This document shows, in pieces, positions 1 to 9,004 of a stretch of 64,000 nt of DNA. The stretch covers positions 1,594,501 through 1,658,500 of the forward strand of contig NZ_CP021376.1 in assembly GCF_002157875.1 (NCBI RefSeq), written 5' to 3'. Under the pieces are notes generated by a model. That model saw only the letters and a list, made by a program, of their open reading frames with translations. It searched no databases and was not told the origin of the DNA. The DNA comes from Oceanisphaera avium. GTDB lineage: Bacteria; Pseudomonadota; Gammaproteobacteria; Enterobacterales; Aeromonadaceae. Every line of letters starts with the position of its first letter. The first letter of the stretch is position 1. The position numbers were made by a program, and so were the translations under genes.

Positions 1-303
1 GATCGAGTTGATCTAAGCCAGAATAGGTGACGCCTTGCGTGGTGCTGGTGATCATTTTTTCCATGTAGCTGGCCACTTCCAGCTGAATTTGGCGCACACT
101 TTTAAGCTTGCGCCAGCGCCAGCTTAAATAAAGACGAATTAAGGCTCTAATAATAGGGCCACCAATACCGGACAAAGTAGAAAAACGGTATTTAGCAATG
201 GCGCCTACAAACTCATCGTCGTGGATCAAGCGCTGAATAGCGCCGGCGACTTCTTCGTCCCGATACGGGCGAATGTCTTTAAATAAATCAGTGTCTAAAA
301 CCA
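1..303 (-). CDS. 1-acyl-glycerol-3-phosphate acyltransferase family protein (N-terminal part)
   Basis: The first 101 codons of a gene that runs off the left edge. The ATG lies at 301-303 on the minus strand. The visible protein begins MVLDTDLFKDIRPYRDEEV and ends TYSGLDQLD, an N-terminal region I recognise from the long (about 370-residue) PlsC-like glycerol acyltransferases of gammaproteobacteria, where it precedes the acyltransferase core. The catalytic HX4D motif would lie beyond the window edge and cannot be checked. The likely role is phospholipid acylation at the inner membrane. Recognition is from the N-terminus only, so the call is moderate. Confidence 0.6.
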
Positions 304-387
304 TGACAACCTTTATGGTGTGAACGAAAACTTCGTGACTTTACCTGTTATTGAGTACAACTGTCACAAAAGAAGCTTAAAAATCTA

Positions 388-973
388 TTAAAACCAGATC
401 ATTAACACACTGGCGGCGGTTAATAATGCCATGCCTTGATTAAAACGTCGCCAATCATTAGCTTGGCACAAACCGCCACGCAGCTTTAATCCTAAAAAAG
501 TCCATAAATGACCCGTAACGGCCTAGTATTAAAAAGACCGCCAGTATAAGCCAAGCTGAGGGTCAATACTGCTCGTCCGCTAAGGTAAAGCCACTCATTG
601 CAAAGAGCGCCATTACCCAGGCCTTAGGGTTAATAAATTGAAATACCATCCCTTGGTGCCAATTCATACTCCCAACGTCATTACTAGCAGGACGCGTACG
701 AGCAATTTGCCATGCTAACCACAGCAAATAGCCACTGCCAAGTATTTTTAAGCCCCTTGTATAAACGGCCAACGAAAAAAAAAGCTGGCTGAGCCCCAAC
801 GCCGACAGTAAGAGCAACAATTGCAAACCCAGCATGATCCCCAGTAATAATTTTAAGCTAGCTCCATAACCAGCGCGCGCAGCACTGTGGGTTAATAGCA
901 TATTATTAGGGCCGGGCGTGGCGCAGGAGGCAAAGGCAAAGCCCGCCACCGAGATCAAGAGTGCAAAATCCAT
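388..973 (-). pseudogene. LysE/RhtB-family amino-acid exporter, disrupted
   Basis: From the ATG at 973 the frame gives a typical LysE-family start (hydrophobic N-terminus, then the family motif GPNN within ATPGPNNMLL) and continues to NPKAWVMALFAMSGF. It then stops at a TGA (563-565) where a Trp codon would fit: the same frame carries on as PSAWLILAVFLILGR. Just after, near a GGG run (512-514), the family C-terminus resumes in another frame as WTFLGLKLRGG and ends LTAASVLMIWF at 388. The gene therefore has one nonsense codon and one 1-base shift. Restored length is about 195 residues, normal for the family. Intact members export amino acids across the inner membrane. Real decay or sequence error is not resolved. 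Confidence 0.8.
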
Positions 974-1133
974 AGGCAACTCGAAAAAAGAGCAGTAGAA
1001 AGGCGCTGTTTTACTCGATTTTGCCCGCCTCGCCCAGTACTTTATGGCTAAATAATGCTAATTTAATCGACAGTCAACGTCACACTTTCTTATTAATGCC
1101 ATCGCCGCTCGGTTAGGAGTTATCACCCGCAAT

Positions 1134-2113
1134 ATGATACATACCAGTAAATTTCATGCTCCTTGGTGGGCGCGCAGTGCTCATCTGCAAACCATATTGG
1201 CTAAAGTGTTACACCCTAATGGTATTGGCTTTCGTAAAGAACGCCTTGAGCTGCCAGATGGCGACTTTGTCGATCTGGCATGGGGATTACCTGAACAAGG
1301 GGACCATAAGCCGCTGGTGGTGTTATTTCATGGCTTAGAGGGCAATATCGACTCTCATTATATTCAAGGCATGATGGCTGCTATCCAGCAACAGGGCTGG
1401 CAGTGTGTGTTGATGCACTTTAGAGGCTGTAGCGGCGAGCCCAATCGCTATTTACAAGCTTATCATTGCGGTGCAATTGAAGACCCGCATTATTTACTAA
1501 CGCTATTGCGCCAACGCTACCCCGAGCGCGCCATTGCCGCCATTGGTTATTCGCTTGGGGGAATATGCTCGTTAACTACTTAGCTAAGCACCCTAATAAT
1601 ACGCTGTGTGCGGCGGTCATTATCTCGGCGCCATTGGCGCTTTCTGCCAGCGCCACCCGTATTAATAAAGGCTTATCTCGCGCCTATCAGCATTATTTAT
1701 TAAAGCGCATGCTCTTTAATTGGCAGCAACGCCTTCGCCGCCACCCCCAACATCAGTCGGAAGTGAAACCGTATCAGATAAAAAGTTTACGCCAATTTGA
1801 TGATCGCATTACCGCGCCCATTCATGGCTTTAAAGATGCTGAAGATTATTATCACCAATGCTCGGGCTTATCTTTATTAGATAAAATCAGCACGCCCACC
1901 TTAATGTTGCATGCCGCCGACGATCCTTTTATGAATGATGCAGCGATCCCCGATGCGAGCGATCTTTCTCCTGCTATTACTTATGAGCTAAGCCAACACG
2001 GTGGCCATGTGGGCTTTATTTACGGCACGCCCTGGGCCCCCCTTTATTGGCTAGAGCAAAAGGTTCCTCACTGGCTTGCCCAGCAATGGCCCCCTTATTT
2101 GGAGAACGCATGA
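1134..2113 (+). pseudogene. yheT: YheT-type alpha/beta hydrolase, frameshifted
   Basis: Two overlapping frames together make one YheT-like alpha/beta hydrolase of about 325 residues. The first frame (1134-1583) holds the oxyanion region HGLEGNIDSHY and the nucleophile elbow GYSLGG. It breaks at a run of five G (1557-1561), and the second frame resumes at once with NMLVNYLAKHP and carries the acid and His regions (HAADDPF, HGGHVGF). Adding one base to the run restores GYSLGGNMLVNYL. Its stop overlaps the start of yheU by four bases (ATGA), and yheT-yheU-prkB is the E. coli order. Substrate unknown. It could be a real frameshift or a homopolymer sequencing error. Confidence 0.85.
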
Positions 2114-2334
2114 TTATTCCCTTTACTGACTTAAATTCCGACACACTAGATAACTTAATTGAACAATTTGTACTGCGCGAGGGCACCGAATACGGTAGGG
2201 AAGATATCTCCTTATCAGAAAAAGTTATTCAGGTTAAACAGCAACTTAAATCAGGAGAGGCGCTCATCGTCTACAGTGAATTACATGAAAGCGTTAACAT
2301 AGTGCCGGCTAGCCATCTGCGTAACACGCCTTGA
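2110..2334 (+). CDS. yheU: YheU family (UPF0270) small protein
   Basis: A 74-residue protein beginning [20 protein letters not shown] and ending near VPASHLRN, which matches the UPF0270/YheU family (about 72 residues in E. coli). I chose the ATG at 2110 because GGAGAACGC precedes it, it overlaps the yheT stop by four bases, and the length matches; an upstream in-frame ATG at 2047 lies inside yheT. No function is established for the family. Translational coupling to yheT is likely from the overlap. Confidence 0.9.
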   Translation: MIIPFTDLNSDTLDNLIEQFVLREGTEYGREDISLSEKVIQVKQQLKSGEALIVYSELHESVNIVPASHLRNTP

Positions 2335-2390
2335 CCTAGCCCTAGCCCTTTGCGTATAAACATTCACAGTTTACTCATTTAAGGTTCTTT

Positions 2391-3260
2391 ATGTCTGCCA
2401 AGCACCCCATTATCGCGGTGACCGGTTCCTCGGGTGCCGGCACCTCGACCTCCACCGAGGTCTTTCAATCCATGTTTGCTCAGCTTGGCGTAAAAGCGGC
2501 CATGTTAGAGGGTGATAGTTTTCATCGCTATACTCGACCCGAGATGGATGTCGCTATTCGCCGTGCGCGCGAGCAAGGCAGACATATCAGTTATTTTGGC
2601 CCTGAAGCCAATGATTTTGAACTGCTAGAGCACTTTTTTAAAAAATACGGTGACACAGGTACCGGACAATTTCGCCGTTACTTACACACCTTTGACGAAG
2701 CTGTGCCTTTTAATCAAATGCCCGGCACCTTTACGCCTTCGCAGCAATTACCCAGCGACACTAATTTATTGTTTTATGAAGGCTTACACGGCGGTGTGGT
2801 CACCGATGAGCATAACGTGGCGCAACATGTGGATCTATTGATCGGCATGGTGCCTATCGTTAATTTAGAGTGGATCCAAAAATTGATCCGCGATACTGCC
2901 GAGCGCGGACATTCTAGAGAAGCAGTCACCGACTCTATCGTGCGCTCGATGGAAGACTACATTAATTTTATTACACCGCAGTTTTCACGAACTCATATTA
3001 ATTTTCAGCGCATTCCTACTGTTGATACCTCTAATCCTTTTAGTGCCAAAGTTATCCCTAGCGCCGATGAGAGCATGATGGTGATCCGCTTTCGCGGTAT
3101 TAAAAATGTCGACTATCCCTATTTGCTGGCCATGATCGACGGCTCTTTTATGTCACGACGCAATACCATAGTGGTGCCAGGCGGCAAGGTAGGTTTTGTG
3201 ATGGAGCTAATTTTGCGCCCCATGTTAGAGCGCTTATTAGAAACAGGGAAAATACGCTAG
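2391..3260 (+). CDS. prkB: PrkB, phosphoribulokinase/uridine kinase-like protein
   Basis: A 289-residue cytoplasmic kinase-like protein, normal length for the E. coli PrkB (YhfF-region) family. The N-terminus IIAVTGSSGAGTSTST contains a P-loop of the phosphoribulokinase type, and LEGDSFHRYTRPEMD is the conserved substrate-side segment. The organism shows no sign of a Calvin cycle here, and PrkB of enterobacteria is not known to act in carbon fixation, so the substrate is unclear. It follows yheU by about 55 bases in the conserved yheT-yheU-prkB order and ends at a strong hairpin terminator shared with the convergent peroxidase gene. Confidence 0.88.
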   Translation: MSAKHPIIAVTGSSGAGTSTSTEVFQSMFAQLGVKAAMLEGDSFHRYTRPEMDVAIRRAREQGRHISYFGPEANDFELLEHFFKKYGDTGTGQFRRYLHTFDEAVPFNQMPGTFTPSQQLPSDTNLLFYEGLHGGVVTDEHNVAQHVDLLIGMVPIVNLEWIQKLIRDTAERGHSREAVTDSIVRSMEDYINFITPQFSRTHINFQRIPTVDTSNPFSAKVIPSADESMMVIRFRGIKNVDYPYLLAMIDGSFMSRRNTIVVPGGKVGFVMELILRPMLERLLETGKIR

Positions 3261-3287
3261 ATTAGGGATTAGGGAATCGAACAATGC

Positions 3288-3317
3288 AAAAGCCCAGCTT
3301 AATATGCTGGGCTTTTT
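3288..3317. terminator. Bidirectional terminator between prkB and cytochrome c peroxidase
   Basis: An inverted repeat AAAAGCCCAGC / GCTGGGCTTTT with a 7-base loop, flanked by A and T runs, lies between the two convergent genes and can serve both. Confidence 0.9.
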
Positions 3318-3339
3318 ATCATTTACGTATCGTGCTTAG

Positions 3340-4344
3340 CTAACCAAACGGGATTGGCTTAGGTGTTGCGTTGGTAGAGGGCGGCAAGATAGGTAATTCA
3401 AAGCGTGGCTGCTCGCCGGTTAATGACTTTAAGAACGCCACTATTTGGCCAATTTCTTGCTCTGAATACACGCGCCCTAATTGTAAGCGCCCCATAATAT
3501 CGACCGCCTCTTCTAGCGTTGATGCTTCACCATCATGAAAGTAGGGATAGGTTAGCTCAACGTTGCGCAGGGTCGGGACTTTAAATAAAAAGCGATCCGC
3601 GTCTTTACCCGTCACCGCTGCTCGCCCTACTTCTGTAGACGCCGACTGATAAGGCTCAATCACGCCCATTTTTTGATAAGAAGTACCGCCGACATTTGGC
3701 CCGTTATGACAAGCAACACAGCCACTGTCTTTAAAAAGCTGATAACCGGCTAAAGCCTGGGCTGTTAAGGCGTTATCGTCGCCTTTTAGCCATAAGTCAA
3801 AATCAGAATTAGGCGTTACTAGTGTTTCTTCAAAGGCTGCAATAGCATCGGTGATCATATCGATATTAAGAGATTCCTTACCAAATACTTGGGCAAAGTC
3901 TGCCACATAGCCTGGGATAGACTGCAACACATCCACCGCTAACTCGTGGGTAAAGGCCATTTCACCCGGGTTGGCGATAGGTCCGCCCGCTTGCTCTTTT
4001 AAGCTTGCGGCTCGACCATCCCAAAACTGCGCTAAGTTAAGGCTTGAGTTTAATACCGTGGGCGAGTTAATGGGTCCTTGCTGCCAATTATGGCCAATGG
4101 AGGTTTTAATATTATCGGTCCCGCCCATGGATAAATTGTGGCAAGAGTTACAAGAAATAAAGCCTGACTTGGATAATCTGGGATCAAAAAATAGCTTTTT
4201 ACCCAGTTCAACCATAGCGCCATTAGTAATGGTAGCTTGGGGAATAGGTTGTATTGGCTCATTACGCGGGCTAGCAAGGGCGGCTTGGCTCAAGCCTAGT
4301 GCCAATACCATACCTATACCCACTCGAGTAAATTGTTTATTCAT
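3340..4344 (-). CDS. ccp: Diheme cytochrome c peroxidase, periplasmic
   Basis: A 334-residue precursor in the CcpA/MauG family. It reduces H2O2 in the periplasm with electrons from small cytochromes. The start at 4344 (MNKQFTRVG) was chosen because it begins a clean signal peptide ending ALA before SPRNEP and has AGAGGT upstream; the frame extends further but without a leader-like sequence. Two heme-binding CXXCH motifs are visible: CNSCH near residue 65 and CVACH near residue 210. Conserved segments include GPINSPTVLNSSLN, FWDGRA and FKVPTLRNVELTYPYFHDG. An FNR-type box sits upstream at a class II activation position. It stands between prkB and yhfA, which are adjacent in E. coli, so it looks inserted into that block. 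Confidence 0.93.
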   Translation of the reverse strand: MNKQFTRVGIGMVLALGLSQAALASPRNEPIQPIPQATITNGAMVELGKKLFFDPRLSKSGFISCNSCHNLSMGGTDNIKTSIGHNWQQGPINSPTVLNSSLNLAQFWDGRAASLKEQAGGPIANPGEMAFTHELAVDVLQSIPGYVADFAQVFGKESLNIDMITDAIAAFEETLVTPNSDFDLWLKGDDNALTAQALAGYQLFKDSGCVACHNGPNVGGTSYQKMGVIEPYQSASTEVGRAAVTGKDADRFLFKVPTLRNVELTYPYFHDGEASTLEEAVDIMGRLQLGRVYSEQEIGQIVAFLKSLTGEQPRFELPILPPSTNATPKPIPFG

Positions 4345-4393
4345 AGGGCTTACCTCTGTTGCAAAAGGAGTGCACAACCACTTTATTGCTAAC

Positions 4394-4435
4394 AATATAA
4401 ACCCTAATAAAACAAAGGTTATTGATGTGGATCAT
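4394..4435 (-). promoter_or_regulatory. FNR-type promoter for the cytochrome c peroxidase gene
   Basis: On the minus strand the sequence ATGAT-CCAC-ATCAA (4422-4435) matches the FNR box TTGAT-N4-ATCAA at 9 of 10 fixed positions. A -10-like TATATT lies at 4394-4399. With a start point near 4387 the box centre would be at about -41.5, the classic class II activation position. Low-oxygen activation of ccp genes by FNR/Anr is well known in proteobacteria; its action here is inferred. Confidence 0.65.
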
Positions 4436-4467
4436 AGGCCAACATTGTCACAGCGCGCTGCGACTAA

Positions 4468-4872
4468 TTATGCTGGATGTATCTCATAAGACGAGGTGGC
4501 GCTAAGCGCTTTATCAAGCATCTTCATCACAGAGCAATACTTTTCCATAGATAAGCTAATGGCTCGCGCTACGTGTTTTTCAGACAGCTCAGTCCCCGTC
4601 ACCACAAAATGCATATTAATATCCGTAAACACGCGGGGCGCTTGCTCAGCGCGAGTCGCACTTAGCTCTACTACACAACCGGTAATAGCTTGGCGACTTT
4701 TTTCTAGAATAGACACTACATCGATGGCACTGCAGCCTCCCGCGCCTAACAGTACTGCTTCCATAGGGCTGGCCCCTTGTCCTGGATTAGTGCCATCGAG
4801 CGTGATTTTATGACCCGACTCAGATAGCCCTTCAAAACGCATTCCTTCTAACCATGTCACTGTTGCTTTCAT
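4468..4872 (-). CDS. yhfA: OsmC/Ohr family protein YhfA
   Basis: A 134-residue cytoplasmic protein, the same length as E. coli YhfA, beginning MKATVTWLEGMRFEG. The OsmC fold segments are visible: the MEAVLLGAGGCSAIDVVSIL helix with its conserved Cys and the CVVELSATRAEQAPRVF strand region. OsmC/Ohr proteins reduce organic hydroperoxides through a Cys pair; YhfA itself has no proven substrate. I chose the second of two adjacent ATGs (4872), with GAGG five bases upstream. It is divergent from crp, as in E. coli, sharing an intergenic region of about 180 bases. Confidence 0.92.
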   Translation of the reverse strand: MKATVTWLEGMRFEGLSESGHKITLDGTNPGQGASPMEAVLLGAGGCSAIDVVSILEKSRQAITGCVVELSATRAEQAPRVFTDINMHFVVTGTELSEKHVARAISLSMEKYCSVMKMLDKALSATSSYEIHPA

Positions 4873-5052
4873 CATTACCTCAAGCAAAATGGCTATATTA
4901 GCCTATTGATTTAGCGCCGACGAGTAGGATAAAAGCTTAAGTCCTTGATGATATGAGTTAAGCCTTTTATGCTAGGTCGTCGAGAAGACTTAACTTAGAC
5001 AGCTTGCTAGGCCAAAGCCCCGAGCTAATTAATGGAATTAAGAGGTAAAGAA

Positions 5053-5691
5053 ATGGTTATTAGCAAGCCCCAAAGTGATCCAACCCTAGAATGGTTTCTA
5101 TCTCATTGCCATATTCATAAATATCCCGCTAAAAGCTCTTTGATCCATGCGGGCGAAAAAGCAGAGACGCTGTACTACATAGTGAAAGGCTCGGTCTCTG
5201 TGCTGATTAAAGATGAAGACGGCAAAGAAATGATCCTGTCTTATTTAAATAAGGGAGACTTTATTGGTGAACTGGGGCTATTTGAAGACACAGACAACCC
5301 ACTGCGCACCGCTTGGGTTCGTGCTAAATCCCCTTGTGAAGTGGCCGAAATCTCTTACAAGAAGTTTCGCCAACTCATTCAAGTAAACCCAGAAATTTTA
5401 ATGCGTTTGTCAGCACAAATGGCCGAACGTTTGCAAACCACCAGCCAAAAAGTAGGCGACTTGGCTTTTTTAGATGTCACAGGTCGTATTGCTGAAACAC
5501 TGCTGAGTTTAGCGCGCCAGCCCGATGCTATGACCCATCCGGATGGCATGCAAATTAAGATCACTCGCCAAGAAATCGGCCAAATTGTCGGTTGCTCTCG
5601 TGAAACCGTGGGCCGTATCTTGAAAATGTTAGAAGAGCAAAATCTTATTTCTGCTCATGGAAAAACCATAGTGGTATTTGGTACCCGCTAA
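5053..5691 (+). CDS. crp: cAMP receptor protein (CRP), global regulator
   Basis: A 212-residue protein almost identical to E. coli CRP (210 residues). It has an N-terminal cAMP-binding beta-roll ([24 protein letters not shown]), the dimerisation helix near residues 110-135, and the C-terminal helix-turn-helix containing [11 protein letters not shown]. The start [14 protein letters not shown] aligns with E. coli MVLGKPQTDPTLEW, so 5053 was chosen over the in-frame ATG at 5032; AGAGGT precedes it. The protein activates catabolic promoters when bound to cAMP. The insertion of DNP in the strand after LFEDT makes it two residues longer than the E. coli protein. Confidence 0.98.
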   Translation: MVISKPQSDPTLEWFLSHCHIHKYPAKSSLIHAGEKAETLYYIVKGSVSVLIKDEDGKEMILSYLNKGDFIGELGLFEDTDNPLRTAWVRAKSPCEVAEISYKKFRQLIQVNPEILMRLSAQMAERLQTTSQKVGDLAFLDVTGRIAETLLSLARQPDAMTHPDGMQIKITRQEIGQIVGCSRETVGRILKMLEEQNLISAHGKTIVVFGTR

Positions 5692-5711
5692 TTCTAACCA
5701 GAATGAATACT

Positions 5712-5739
5712 AAAAAAGCCCAGTAAACTGGGCTTTTTT
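5712..5739. terminator. Bidirectional terminator between crp and purC
   Basis: The inverted repeat AAAAAAGCCCAGT / ACTGGGCTTTTTT with a 2-base centre lies between the convergent crp and purC genes. Confidence 0.93.
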
Positions 5740-5757
5740 ATTGGTGAGTGGCACTTA

Positions 5758-6861
5758 CTAAACGATTAAGTCATATTGCTCGCGTAAAATAGTAATAATA
5801 TCGGCTTTAGGATTAGCGGATAATACTATTTTTTGACCGGTTATTTTCTCTGCTAGCTTAATATAAGTGTCAGATACGGCCATTAATGCACTCACGGGCA
5901 AAGCGTTATGTTTGGCGAGGGCTTCTCGCTCTGCCATACGCTCTTTATTTAGTAAAATATCGGGTTCTGGAAAATGATTAAGCAACATTTGGCGAAACTC
6001 TTCTTTTGAGTTTTCTACTATTTGTCCTGCTTGATAAGCCGCTTCATCCCAAATTCTTGAAGAATCTGGCGTTCCCACCTCATCCATATAAATCAGTTGT
6101 TCTTGGCCATTGGCATCAGTGACATAACCAAATTCAAATTTGGTATCCACAAAAATTTGACCGAGTTTAGCTAATTCCTGTTCAATAACCGCAAAACCCT
6201 CGGCTAATAAACGCTCATAGGCGTTAATGTCATCGGCTGTTTTAAAGTTAAAGGCACTAAAGTTGGCCTGAATATCTTGGCGGCTAATATTCACATCATC
6301 CGCTTCTGGCACTCCCGCAATGCCGGTTAATATGCCTTTAGTAGAGGGCGTAATCAGTAACTGGGGAAGTTTCTGATCTTTTTGTAAGCCATCAGGTAAG
6401 CGAAGGCCACAAAACTCTCGCTCCCCCTTGGCATAACTGCGCCACATTGAGCCAGTAATATATTGGCGAGCAATGGCTTCAATCTTAATGGGCGTGGCTT
6501 TTTGCACTATCCAGACAAAAGGATGGGGAATATCTAAAATATGGCTATCGGCTAAGCCTTGCTCTTTAAACAGCTTAAACCAATGATTAGAAATAGCATT
6601 TAACGCCGCCCCTTTACCGGGCACGCCTTTCATTCCACTCTCACCGTGCCAAATACAATCAAACGCAGAGATACGATCACTGATCACCATAATGGCCAGC
6701 GGCGCATCACTAGCTACTTGATACCCTTTTTCTTGGATTAAGCGCTGGCTATCTTCAGCGGTTAGCCAGTATACGGAGCGTACCTTACCGCTGTGTACCG
6801 CTTGCTGGGTACGGATCGGCAAGTCGTCGTTTACGGCCAATACCTGGTCTGCAAGGCTCAT
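5758..6861 (-). CDS. purC: Phosphoribosylaminoimidazole-succinocarboxamide synthase (long form)
   Basis: A 367-residue SAICAR synthetase, which joins CAIR and aspartate with ATP in purine synthesis. This is the long PurC of Shewanella/Vibrio-type bacteria, not the 237-residue E. coli form. Visible family segments include [11 protein letters not shown] near the N-terminus, the [15 protein letters not shown] motif around residues 60-75, [21 protein letters not shown], and the KFEFGYV...[15 protein letters not shown] nucleotide-site block around residues 240-265. It stands alone with its own downstream terminator. No clear PurR operator was found upstream by eye. Confidence 0.95.
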   Translation of the reverse strand: MSLADQVLAVNDDLPIRTQQAVHSGKVRSVYWLTAEDSQRLIQEKGYQVASDAPLAIMVISDRISAFDCIWHGESGMKGVPGKGAALNAISNHWFKLFKEQGLADSHILDIPHPFVWIVQKATPIKIEAIARQYITGSMWRSYAKGEREFCGLRLPDGLQKDQKLPQLLITPSTKGILTGIAGVPEADDVNISRQDIQANFSAFNFKTADDINAYERLLAEGFAVIEQELAKLGQIFVDTKFEFGYVTDANGQEQLIYMDEVGTPDSSRIWDEAAYQAGQIVENSKEEFRQMLLNHFPEPDILLNKERMAEREALAKHNALPVSALMAVSDTYIKLAEKITGQKIVLSANPKADIITILREQYDLIV

Positions 6862-6970
6862 TTATTAAATCCTGTGTGTGATGTTAATCGGCACTGGATT
6901 TGGCTACTCATTATTAGCATGATTAGAAAAAGAGTGAGCCACCAGCCCTAATATCTTATCAGCTATCAGA

Positions 6971-7633
6971 CTAGCGCAATAGTTGCCTTACCATCTGCCA
7001 TAAAGGCAAAGGAGAAGGCGCTAACCACCCGCCACACCATAAACAGGCTAATAGCGCTAAGTTAGGTAAGTGTGCTGGCCATTGCATCACTTTAAGTGCT
7101 GTGCCAAAGGATTTTTTAAGCCGCCTGCCTTCTAAATCTATACTGTATATTTCATCGAGTACTAAATGGATCACAGCGCCAATAAACATAAACACGCCCA
7201 TTAACCAAGACTGAATGACGCTTAAATGAAACAGATGGTAACTTACCAATACTGTCGCAATACCAAACACCCCATTGGCCAGCAATGAATGCAAACTGGC
7301 TCTGTGCACTGTGAGTTTGGCAAACGCCCAGCAACAAGGGTAGCGCATCAATAAATAGGCGCCGCCTGCTAATAATAAGGTATCAAGTAAAGGTAAATGA
7401 TGGCGGCCATACAGCATCATTAGCGTGCTAGCGAGCGCACCAAAGAGGCGAAAGATAATCTCAATGGAGCGTGAGGTGTCGGCATCTATGTCTGGCATAA
7501 TGCCGCCTAACGAGCCGCTTAACCATAAAAGACAGGCTTCTGGCAGGCTAATGAGCTCGGTCCATGCCAAACTGCTGGCCAATATGCCTGTCGCAATAGA
7601 GGCAACTTTTACATGGGTCTTAAAATCTGCCAC
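6971..7633 (-). CDS. YdjM-like membrane-bound predicted metal-dependent hydrolase
   Basis: A 220-residue membrane protein resembling the YdjM/DUF457 family of predicted membrane-bound metal-dependent hydrolases. It begins MADFKTHVKVASIATG and has about five hydrophobic stretches. Family-typical polar motifs lie between them: MPDIDADTS (residues 45-55), a TVHRASLHSLL segment (near 108) and HLVLDEIYSIDLEG (near 160), whose His and Asp residues would bind metal. E. coli YdjM belongs to the SOS regulon, but I see no clear LexA box here. Substrate and role are unknown. Confidence 0.78.
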   Translation of the reverse strand: MADFKTHVKVASIATGILASSLAWTELISLPEACLLWLSGSLGGIMPDIDADTSRSIEIIFRLFGALASTLMMLYGRHHLPLLDTLLLAGGAYLLMRYPCCWAFAKLTVHRASLHSLLANGVFGIATVLVSYHLFHLSVIQSWLMGVFMFIGAVIHLVLDEIYSIDLEGRRLKKSFGTALKVMQWPAHLPNLALLACLWCGGWLAPSPLPLWQMVRQLLR

Positions 7634-7820
7634 AACAATCGCTCTTAGTAAAAAAATGCAAAGTGTAGCAGGCGCTACTGGATAAAAAAACAGGTAATGG
7701 TGTTAGCTTAGCCAGCGCTTGGCACAACCCCTTGCTTTGTGTAAAACAGTGACCTGATTAAGCGCATAGCGTTCGCGCACTCTTGTCGCTACCATAGCGC
7801 TTTTTCTAAGAGTAACCATT

Positions 7821-8357
7821 ATGGCTTTACCTGCCGCTATCCATAAAGTGCAGCTTAATATTAGCGATCTCCATCGCCATTATTACCAAGAGCACAGCTT
7901 CACTCTCGCACAACACCCTTCAGAAACTAACATCCGACTTATGGTGCGGTTACTGGCATTTATCCGCCATGCTCACCCTAGTTTACGTTTTACTAAAGGA
8001 CTGAGTAGCGACGATGAGCCAGAGCTTTGGCTTAACGCCGACGATGGCCGTATTTTAATGTGGATTGAATTAGGCGAGCCCAGCGTCAAGCGCATTAAGC
8101 AAGCCTTGTCTCGCGCCGAGCAAGTACTAGTATATAGCTATGGCGGGCGCAGCGCTGAGCTGTGGTGGGAAAAACATCACACTCAGTTAAGCTCACTGCC
8201 AAGATTGGCCATTTATCACTTAAGCGATCCTCAGCCGCAAAGACTAGCCAGTTTATGTCAGCGTAATATTGAGCTATTTGCCACGCTGCAAGAAAGTGAA
8301 GTGCAACTGACGGATGGCGAGCACAGCTTAGATTTAGCCCTGCAACAGTGGCGGTAA
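7821..8357 (+). CDS. yaeQ: YaeQ family protein
   Basis: A 178-residue protein clearly of the YaeQ family: MALPAAIHKVQLNISDLHRHYY, then HPSETNIRLMVRLLAFIRHA and the acidic SSDDEPELWLNADDGRILMWIELGEPSVKRIKQA block. The known fold is restriction endonuclease-like (PD-(D/E)XK), with the acidic residues and LGEP region near the presumed active site. No enzymatic activity is established; older work linked E. coli YaeQ to RfaH suppression. A tiny downstream frame starts on its stop codon (TAATG). Confidence 0.92.
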   Translation: MALPAAIHKVQLNISDLHRHYYQEHSFTLAQHPSETNIRLMVRLLAFIRHAHPSLRFTKGLSSDDEPELWLNADDGRILMWIELGEPSVKRIKQALSRAEQVLVYSYGGRSAELWWEKHHTQLSSLPRLAIYHLSDPQPQRLASLCQRNIELFATLQESEVQLTDGEHSLDLALQQWR

Positions 8358-8455
8358 TGAGGACTAAGTTTGGCGAGCAATTGTTACTGGTCTTTAAAAA
8401 AGGCAGCTTTTGCGCTATGGTGCTGGCAAGATTAGACAAGTATAGGCGGCGTTAA
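8357..8455 (+). CDS. Possible 32-residue basic protein coupled to yaeQ
   Basis: The yaeQ stop and an ATG overlap as TAATG, opening a 32-codon frame (MRTKFGEQLLLVFKKGSFC... ending DKYRRR). It is basic and partly hydrophobic, and ends five bases before the next gene. The stop-start overlap suggests translational coupling, but a frame this short could arise by chance. No family is recognised. A remnant of a longer gene is also possible. Confidence 0.25.
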   Translation: MRTKFGEQLLLVFKKGSFCAMVLARLDKYRRR

Positions 8456-8459
8456 CACC

Positions 8460-8933
8460 TTGGAAAAACATGAAGATATGCTAGTGGCGTTGCGCCAAAT
8501 TATTCGCGCCATCGATCTGCACTCCAGACAGCTGAGTAAAGAGTCGGGCTTAACCGGCCCCCAGTTGCTGTTGCTGCAGGCCATTAGCGAGCACGGCGAT
8601 ATTACGATGCGTAAACTCGCTCAAGCCACTCATATGAGTCAAGCTACGGCCACCACTATTATCGATAGATTAGAGCAAAAATTACTAGTGCGTCGTGAGC
8701 GTAGCCAAACCGATAAGCGCAAAGTGTATGCCGTGCTAACCGATGAGGGCAAAGATAAGTTAAAAACCGCGCCGCGCCCGCTTCAAGAAAGCTTTATTCA
8801 GCGTTTTCAAGGCTTAGATGAATGGGAGCAAAATCTATTGCTCTCTTCAGTACAACGTATTTCATCCATGATGAATGCCAATGACTTAGATGTAGCGCCA
8901 CTATTACAAGTGGGCAGCCTGCTGCACGAATAG
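8460..8933 (+). CDS. MarR-family transcriptional regulator
   Basis: A 157-residue winged-helix regulator. The HTH is at about residues 42-70 (ITMRKLAQATHMSQATATTIIDRL), followed by the beta-wing RRERSQTDKRKVYAVLTDEG that marks MarR proteins. The N-terminal helix DMLVALRQIIRAIDLHSRQLSKESGLT resembles the EctR/CosR group that controls compatible-solute genes, but no ectoine genes are in view, so its target is unknown. The start is TTG at 8460, giving the expected MEKHEDML N-terminus; an ATG at 8478 is the alternative. The Shine-Dalgarno sequence is weak for both. Confidence 0.85.
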   Translation: MEKHEDMLVALRQIIRAIDLHSRQLSKESGLTGPQLLLLQAISEHGDITMRKLAQATHMSQATATTIIDRLEQKLLVRRERSQTDKRKVYAVLTDEGKDKLKTAPRPLQESFIQRFQGLDEWEQNLLLSSVQRISSMMNANDLDVAPLLQVGSLLHE

Positions 8934-8953
8934 CCCAAGCATTCTGTCTCTCA

Positions 8954-8982
8954 TAAATAGGGCGAGTCTTATGCCCTATTTA
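8954..8982. terminator. Inverted repeat between marR and yjaG, probable terminator
   Basis: TAAATAGGGC / GCCCTATTTA form a perfect 10-bp stem with a 9-base loop between convergent genes. There is no separate long T run, so efficiency is uncertain. Confidence 0.6.
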
Positions 8983-9004
8983 GCAGACCATATTAAACCG
9001 TGAA

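Noticed and set aside
3971..4489. A 172-codon plus-strand open frame across the cytochrome c peroxidase gene
   Set aside because: It is antisense to a clearly coding diheme peroxidase and has no recognisable features.
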